Source of the DNA: Thiomicrorhabdus sp033238645
GTDB lineage: Bacteria > Pseudomonadota > Gammaproteobacteria > Thiomicrospirales > Thiomicrospiraceae
Reading direction: 5' to 3'
NCBI GenBank assembly: GCA_033238645.1
Contig: BQXR01000010.1
Span: 1-64,000 of the forward strand
DNA: 64,000 nt
Shown here: positions 60,451 to 64,000 of the stretch, in pieces
Layout: every line of letters begins with the position of its first letter
Position numbering within the stretch: the stretch's first letter is position 1
Position numbers and translations under genes: made by a program
Notes under the pieces: generated by a model
Database searches by the model: none
What the model was told of the DNA's origin: nothing
Seen by the model: only the letters and a program-made list of their open reading frames with translations

Positions 60451-63400
60451 ATGATACAAAGAGCACAACGCTTAGCCGCTTTAAAATCCCTACTAAAAGA
60501 AAGAGTTATGATTTTAGATGGCGCCATGGGCACCATGGTGCAAAACCAAAATCTAACCGAAGAAGATTTTAGGGGTGAACGTTTTGCCGACTATCATATG
60601 GATATCAAAGGCAACAACGATATCCTTGTCATTACCAAACCAGACATCATTCGAGACATCCATGTAGAGTTTCTGCACAAGGGTGTAGATATTCTAGAGA
60701 CCAACTCTTTCAATGCCACAACAATTGCACAAGCTGATTACGACATGGAAGACTATGTTGTAGAGATCAACTTAGAGTCTGCCAAAGTCGCACGCGAAGC
60801 TTGTAATATTGCAGAAGCCGAAGATGGACGCCCTCGCTTTGTCGCAGGTGTTTTAGGGCCAACAAATCGTACAGCCTCTATCTCGCCTGATGTAAACGAT
60901 CCAGGCTACCGTAACACCTCTTTTGATGAACTAGTGATTACCTTCAAGCAGGCGACTCATGCCCTTCTAGAAGGGGGGGTAGACACTATTCTAATCGAGA
61001 CTGTATTTGATACGCTAAATGCTAAAGCCGCAATTTTTGCTGTGAAAGAAGTTGAAGATGAAGTCGGTTATGAAGTCCCTATTATGCTATCAGGCACCAT
61101 CACAGATGCTTCTGGCCGAACCTTATCTGGCCAAACTACTGAAGCTTTTTACAATGCCGTCGCACACGCCCAGCCACTTTCTATCGGTCTAAACTGTGCA
61201 TTAGGCCCGCAAGAGCTTCGCCCTTATGTTGAAGAGCTCAGTCGTGTTTGTCAGACTTATGTATCCATCCACCCTAATGCGGGTCTACCAAATGAGTTTG
61301 GTGAATACGATGAGACCCCGGAAGAGATGGCCGATGAGATTAGCATCTGGGCTAAAAAGGGCTGGATCAATATAATTGGTGGTTGCTGTGGAACGACACC
61401 CGACCATGTTCAAGCCATGGCTGATGCAGCACAGAAACATCCTCGCCGTGAACTACCGAATATTAAGCCTGCTTGCCGTCTGTCAGGGTTAGAGCCGCTA
61501 AATATTGATGAGACCAGTCTTTTTGTCAATGTCGGTGAGCGTAATAATGTCACAGGTTCTGCTAAATTCAAACGCCTGATTATCGAAGACAACTACGAAG
61601 AAGCCATTGAGATCGCTGTTAAGCAGGTTCAAGAGGGTGCACAGATCATCGATGTGAATATGGATGAGGGCATGCTGGATGCAAAAGCCTGCATGACTAA
61701 ATTCGTTAATCTACTGGCCTCTGAACCAGAAGCGTCACGAGTACCAATCATGATCGACTCCTCAAAATGGGAAGCGGTTGAGGCAGGTCTGAAATGTATT
61801 CAAGGTAAAGGAATTGTTAACTCTATCTCTCTAAAAGAGGGTGAAGAATCCTTTATACAATATGCAAAGCTTGTGAAGAAATATGGGGCTGCTGCCATTG
61901 TAATGGCCTTTGACGAAGACGGTCAAGCAGATACCTTTAAACGTAAAATTGAGATCTGTAAACGCTCGTACGATGTTCTTACACAAAAAGTCGGTTTCCT
62001 GCCACAGGATATTATTTTTGACCCTAATATCTTTGCTGTTGCAACAGGGATTGAAGAGCATAATAACTACGGTTTAGATTTTATTAATGCCGTTACCTGG
62101 ATCAAAGCCAACCTGCCGCACGCAAAAATCTCTGGTGGTGTCTCTAACGTCTCTTTCTCATTCCGTGGAAATAACCCAGTTCGAGAAGCGATTCACTCAG
62201 TATTTTTATACCATGCGATTAAAGAAGGCATGGATATGGGGATTGTTAACGCAGGTCAAATGGCTATTTATGATGACCTTCCTGAAAAACTTCGTCTAGC
62301 TGTTGAAGACGTTATTAACAACACCGATCCAGAAGCGGGTGAACGTCTTTTAGAGGTCGCAGCTGAGTTCCGTGGTGATGGTTCTGCAGCAACAAAAGAA
62401 GCAGATCTGTCTTGGCGAGAAATGTCTGTTGAGCAACGTATTGAACATGCTTTAGTGCGCGGTGTCACAGACTTTATTGAAGATGATACTGAAGAAGCAC
62501 GTCAAAATTTAGGTGCACCGATCAATGTGATCGAAGGCCCTCTAATGGATGGTATGAATGTTGTGGGAGACCTATTTGGTGCGGGGAAAATGTTCCTGCC
62601 ACAGGTCGTAAAATCAGCTCGCGTCATGAAACGTGCAGTGGCTTACCTTGATCCTTTTTTAGCAGCAGAAAAAGATGCCAACCATACACGTGGTAAGATC
62701 ATTATGGCCACGGTTAAAGGTGATGTACACGACATAGGTAAAAATATTGTTGGTGTTGTATTGCAGTGTAATAACTTTGATGTCATTGATTTGGGCGTGA
62801 TGGTGCCTGCTGAAAAAATCCTCGATACCGCTGTTGCAGAAGAGGCAAACGTGATCGGCCTTTCAGGGCTAATCACCCCTTCTCTAGAAGAGATGGTCAA
62901 TGTCGCTAAACTAATGAAAGAACGTGGTTTAAACTTACCGCTATTAATTGGTGGGGCAACGACCTCAAAAGCCCACACGGCAGTCAAAATAGAACCACAA
63001 TATGATTGCCCTGTCGTTTACGTTAAAGATGCATCACGTGCTGTAGGTGTCACACAGAGTTTAATCTCTAATGACCTAAAAGCCGACTTTGCAGCCAAGA
63101 TTCGTGCTGAATATGAGCAAGTGCGTGAAGAACGCAAAGCTCGTGCAAAACAAGTTAGACGTGTTCCTCTCAATAAAGCCCGCGAGAACATAGCCATAGA
63201 CGACCAATCCTGGGCTAACTTCACTCCTGTTAAACCAAGCTTCTTAGGTAGTAAAGTCATTGAGGACTTCTCTTTAGAGACCTTAGTTGAACGTTTTGAC
63301 TGGTCACCTTTCTTCCAGTCTTGGGAGCTACACGGACTTTATCCACGCATCTTAAATGACAAGGTTGTGGGAGAAGAGGCGAAAAAAGTCTTTGCTGATG

Positions 63401-64000
63401 CGCAAGTCATGCTGAAACAGATCATTGATGAAAAGTGGTTAACGGCTAAAGCGGTTTACGGTTTCTACCCTGCTAACCGTGTCGGTGATGATATTGAGAT
63501 CTATGCAGATGAGTCACGTACTGAAGTAATTTATCGCTTCCATCACTTACGCCAACAAGCTGAGAAAAAACGGGGTGGTGCTAATAACTGTTTATCAGAC
63601 TTTATTGCCCCTAAAGAGATTGCTGGTGTGGCAAGCGGTATTAATGACTATATTGGTTTCTTTGCGGTCACAGCGGGCATTGGTATTGATGAACATATCG
63701 ATCGTTTTGAAGCAGACCTAAATGATTATGACTCGATTATGCTAAAAGCCTTGGCAGATCGTTTTGCAGAAGCTTTTGCTGAGACACTGCATGAGATAGT
63801 TCGTACCAGCGACTGGGGTTATGTTTCAAATGAAGATTTAAGCAATGAAGACCTAATTAAGGAACGTTATCAAGGTATTCGCCCAGCAGCGGGTTACCCT
63901 GCTTGCCCAGATCACACCGAAAAGGGCACGCTTTGGGATCTATTGAAACCTGATGAAGCCATCGGTTTAGAGATTACCGAAAGTTTTGCAATGACACCCA
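60451..64000 (+). CDS. metH: Cobalamin-dependent methionine synthase MetH (3' end outside window)
   Basis: Transfers a methyl group from 5-methyl-THF via cobalamin to homocysteine. The ATG at 60451 gives MIQRAQRLAALKSLLKERVMI; earlier ATGs are closed by stops. The homocysteine domain has its zinc cysteines (GLNCALG, GGCCGTTP). Then come the methyl-THF domain (NVGERNNVTGSAKF), the B12 domain with the cobalt-binding His (VKGDVHDIGKNI, near 62716-62751), and the AdoMet activation domain, cut at the edge. About 1,183 codons are present, against about 1,227 for E. coli MetH. No cobalamin riboswitch is visible upstream. Confidence 0.97.
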   Translation, partial: MIQRAQRLAALKSLLKERVMILDGAMGTMVQNQNLTEEDFRGERFADYHMDIKGNNDILVITKPDIIRDIHVEFLHKGVDILETNSFNATTIAQADYDMEDYVVEINLESAKVAREACNIAEAEDGRPRFVAGVLGPTNRTASISPDVNDPGYRNTSFDELVITFKQATHALLEGGVDTILIETVFDTLNAKAAIFAVKEVEDEVGYEVPIMLSGTITDASGRTLSGQTTEAFYNAVAHAQPLSIGLNCALGPQELRPYVEELSRVCQTYVSIHPNAGLPNEFGEYDETPEEMADEISIWAKKGWINIIGGCCGTTPDHVQAMADAAQKHPRRELPNIKPACRLSGLEPLNIDETSLFVNVGERNNVTGSAKFKRLIIEDNYEEAIEIAVKQVQEGAQIIDVNMDEGMLDAKACMTKFVNLLASEPEASRVPIMIDSSKWEAVEAGLKCIQGKGIVNSISLKEGEESFIQYAKLVKKYGAAAIVMAFDEDGQADTFKRKIEICKRSYDVLTQKVGFLPQDIIFDPNIFAVATGIEEHNNYGLDFINAVTWIKANLPHAKISGGVSNVSFSFRGNNPVREAIHSVFLYHAIKEGMDMGIVNAGQMAIYDDLPEKLRLAVEDVINNTDPEAGERLLEVAAEFRGDGSAATKEADLSWREMSVEQRIEHALVRGVTDFIEDDTEEARQNLGAPINVIEGPLMDGMNVVGDLFGAGKMFLPQVVKSARVMKRAVAYLDPFLAAEKDANHTRGKIIMATVKGDVHDIGKNIVGVVLQCNNFDVIDLGVMVPAEKILDTAVAEEANVIGLSGLITPSLEEMVNVAKLMKERGLNLPLLIGGATTSKAHTAVKIEPQYDCPVVYVKDASRAVGVTQSLISNDLKADFAAKIRAEYEQVREERKARAKQVRRVPLNKARENIAIDDQSWANFTPVKPSFLGSKVIEDFSLETLVERFDWSPFFQSWELHGLYPRILNDKVVGEEAKKVFADAQVMLKQIIDEKWLTAKAVYGFYPANRVGDDIEIYADESRTEVIYRFHHLRQQAEKKRGGANNCLSDFIAPKEIAGVASGINDYIGFFAVTAGIGIDEHIDRFEADLNDYDSIMLKALADRFAEAFAETLHEIVRTSDWGYVSNEDLSNEDLIKERYQGIRPAAGYPACPDHTEKGTLWDLLKPDEAIGLEITESFAMTP

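Noticed and set aside
1..64000. CRISPR arrays, rRNA and tRNA genes, cobalamin or other riboswitches
   Set aside because: No regularly spaced repeats, tRNA-like cloverleaf or recognised riboswitch core was seen. A structure-based scan could still find a missed RNA.

Overview
The window looks like chromosome of a free-living, motile gammaproteobacterium. Supporting genes are TruD, UbiK, ComM, an ntrY/ntrX pair downstream of def-fmt-rsmB, and a Lap-type adhesin secretion system. By eye it is about 40% GC. The gene mix (two TauE/DsbD-like transporters, c-di-GMP proteins, metal resistance) would fit a Thiomicrospira/Thiomicrorhabdus-like sulfur oxidiser, but no gene here proves this and no rRNA or tRNA gene was found.

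Layout. 1-6.2 kb: the end of a PAS/CZB chemoreceptor, then leftward truD, a lipoprotein, a Tim44-domain protein and a small methyltransferase. 6.3-6.56 kb: a 261-bp MITE-like element. 6.6-9.9 kb: rep helicase and an iron alcohol dehydrogenase. 10.1-20.1 kb: a Lap biofilm locus (OmpA/TSP3 protein, protease LapG, c-di-GMP receptor LapD, ABC exporter LapB, adaptor LapC, LuxR-type regulator, TolC-like outer-membrane protein) with no adhesin in view. 20.1-31.5 kb: housekeeping genes (DsbD-like protein, comM, ubiK, a diguanylate cyclase, SPOR protein, argS, topA, a REC-HATPase protein, dprA). 31.6-43.2 kb: a long rightward run def-fmt-rsmB-DUF4390-ntrY-ntrX-trkA-trkH-methyltransferase-DMT exporter. 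43.3-56.1 kb: a lauroyl-type acyltransferase, a decayed 3' part of ttcA beside an intact divergent ttcA, a stretch of broken genes, and a metal-resistance island. 56.1-64 kb: MOSC protein, TauE/SafE exporter, trmA, a REC-REC-GGDEF protein, and metH running off the end.

The island carries merRTPA for mercury, and for arsenic a BASS/ACR3-like permease, a frameshifted arsC, an ArsJ-type GAPDH, divergent arsR, and a second leftward set (MBL protein, Cys-rich thioredoxin fusion, DUF318 permease). A MerR-type promoter with a 19-bp spacer lies before merT. Two related dyads, one at the arsR-GAPDH divergence and one before the DUF318 permease, suggest ArsR control of both arsenic units.

The least explained signal is a C-rich motif, consensus CCCCCCTGCTCAAAATATTT, seen in 11 good copies, 10 of them on the + strand. 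It occurs in intergenic DNA and inside genes of both orientations, and is absent from the 43.3-56.8 kb segment. Two transformation genes (comM, dprA) make an uptake signal possible. The strong strand bias fits a polar chromosome signal (KOPS- or Chi-like) better. Its function is undetermined.
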